Assembly (NCBI GenBank): GCA_003230435.1
Contig: QIDW01000038.1
Location: 1-5,986, forward strand
Direction of reading: 5' to 3'
DNA length: 5,986 nucleotides
From: Acidimicrobiia bacterium
GTDB lineage: Bacteria; Actinomycetota; Acidimicrobiia; Spongiisociales; ZC4RG35
In this document: positions 5,508-5,986 of the stretch, in pieces
How positions within the stretch are numbered: position 1 is the first letter of the stretch
How the letters are laid out: each line of letters opens with the position of its first letter
The notes under the pieces: generated by a model
What the model saw: the letters and a program-made list of their open reading frames with translations, nothing else
Told to the model about the DNA's origin: nothing
The model's database searches: none
Translations under genes and position numbers: made by a program

Positions 5508-5986
5508 ATGACTGCTGAGAACGTTGTGGACGAGGTCCGGCAGTCGCTCCAGAAGAGGGGCTTTGAAGTAGACCACCACGTGAGATTTGACTGGTTGACC
5601 AGTCGAGCGCCAACTGAGACAGACGTCGCGCTGCCTCCACAAGTCAAGTATCGCCTGCTGGCCCTGCATACTCGTCTCGGCGGAGATTGGTCGAGGTTGT
5701 CCACGAAACGTCGGCAGTCTCTCCGTGTCGATATTCAGGTTGATTCAACGACACTGATCGAGGTAGACGAGAAGCAGCATTTCTCCTCGGCGCGCCTCGC
5801 AAGCTTGGACTTCTACGACGGCATAGACCATGGGTTGGACCTGCACAGATACCACGATTTGTGCTCACAGTATCGGGAATCAGCTGACAAATACCTGCAC
5901 GGAAGGGAAGCAGTCGACTTCCCCTTCCCTGGAGGCCGCACGGCGCAGCGGGCGTATTTTGACACGACCAAGGATCTTCTAGCAGC
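5508..5986 (+). CDS. Unrecognised protein with possible PD-(D/E)XK nuclease-like core, 3' end outside the window
   Basis: The frame is open from ATG 5508 to the window edge (159 codons) after a good ribosome binding site. It begins MTAENVVDEVRQSLQKRGFE, a short helix rich in charged residues. The central segment is RVDIQVDSTTLIEVDEKQHF: Asp75, then a beta-like stretch, then Glu85, Asp87, Glu88 and Lys89. An Asp followed about 10-12 residues later by (D/E)-x-K on a hydrophobic strand is the pattern of PD-(D/E)XK nucleases, where these residues bind metal. The following part (DFYDGIDHGLDLHRYHDLC, then DFPFPGGRTAQRAYFDTTKD) is rich in aromatic residues and charge and looks globular and cytosolic. 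The nuclease idea is inference from one motif; the family is not recognised. Opposite-strand frames here are shadows. Confidence 0.6.
   Translation, partial: MTAENVVDEVRQSLQKRGFEVDHHVRFDWLTSRAPTETDVALPPQVKYRLLALHTRLGGDWSRLSTKRRQSLRVDIQVDSTTLIEVDEKQHFSSARLASLDFYDGIDHGLDLHRYHDLCSQYRESADKYLHGREAVDFPFPGGRTAQRAYFDTTKDLLA

Noticed and set aside
1..5986. CRISPR array, tRNA, rRNA, insertion sequence or phage attachment site
   Set aside because: I saw no regularly spaced repeats, no cloverleaf, no rRNA-like sequence, no transposase and no terminal inverted repeats on either strand.

Overview
The window is a moderately GC-rich bacterial segment of compact genes. The protein types (YheO-PAS/class III cyclase, DUF3830, a short glycine-reductase-B-like selenoprotein, MgtC) and the GC-rich codon use suggest an uncultured high-GC actinobacterium, perhaps Acidimicrobiia. 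This placement is an inference; there is no rRNA or other marker gene here.

Layout: (1) 1-1053, +, the 3' part of a gene whose product has a charged alpha-helical region, an Ala/Thr-rich linker and a C-terminal Cys/His papain-like (NlpC/P60-like) domain; its frame is broken near 640. (2) 1226-1465, +, a short lipoprotein whose sequence seems to continue in another frame. (3) 1612-2018, -, a DUF3830 (cyclophilin-like) protein with its frame broken in a C5 run. (4) 2066-3433, +, an intact membrane-anchored class III adenylate cyclase with a YheO-like PAS sensor domain. (5) 3456-4479, +, a glycine/sarcosine/betaine reductase selenoprotein B-family protein. Its apparent stop TGA at 4155-4157 is best read as selenocysteine: it lies in a U-P-V-C motif and is followed by a hairpin with a GGUC loop at the spacing expected of a bacterial SECIS. 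The frame breaks once more near 4270. (6) 4437-5104, -, an MgtC/SapB-family membrane protein with a frame break near 4580; its 3' end overlaps that of the selenoprotein gene. (7) 5161-5448, +, a small unrecognised protein. (8) 5508 to the window end, +, an unrecognised protein with a possible PD-(D/E)XK nuclease core, cut by the window edge.

The main biological point is the pair formed by the YheO-PAS adenylate cyclase and, 22 bases downstream, the selenoprotein, with DUF3830 divergent from them. This could be a module that senses a small metabolite, signals by cAMP and carries out selenium-dependent reductive chemistry; that role is inferred.

Five genes show a single-base frame break, most of them beside short homopolymers, and both insertions and deletions occur. 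The simplest explanation is uncorrected indel error in the assembly. The gene ends given here follow the repaired reading where protein logic supports it.
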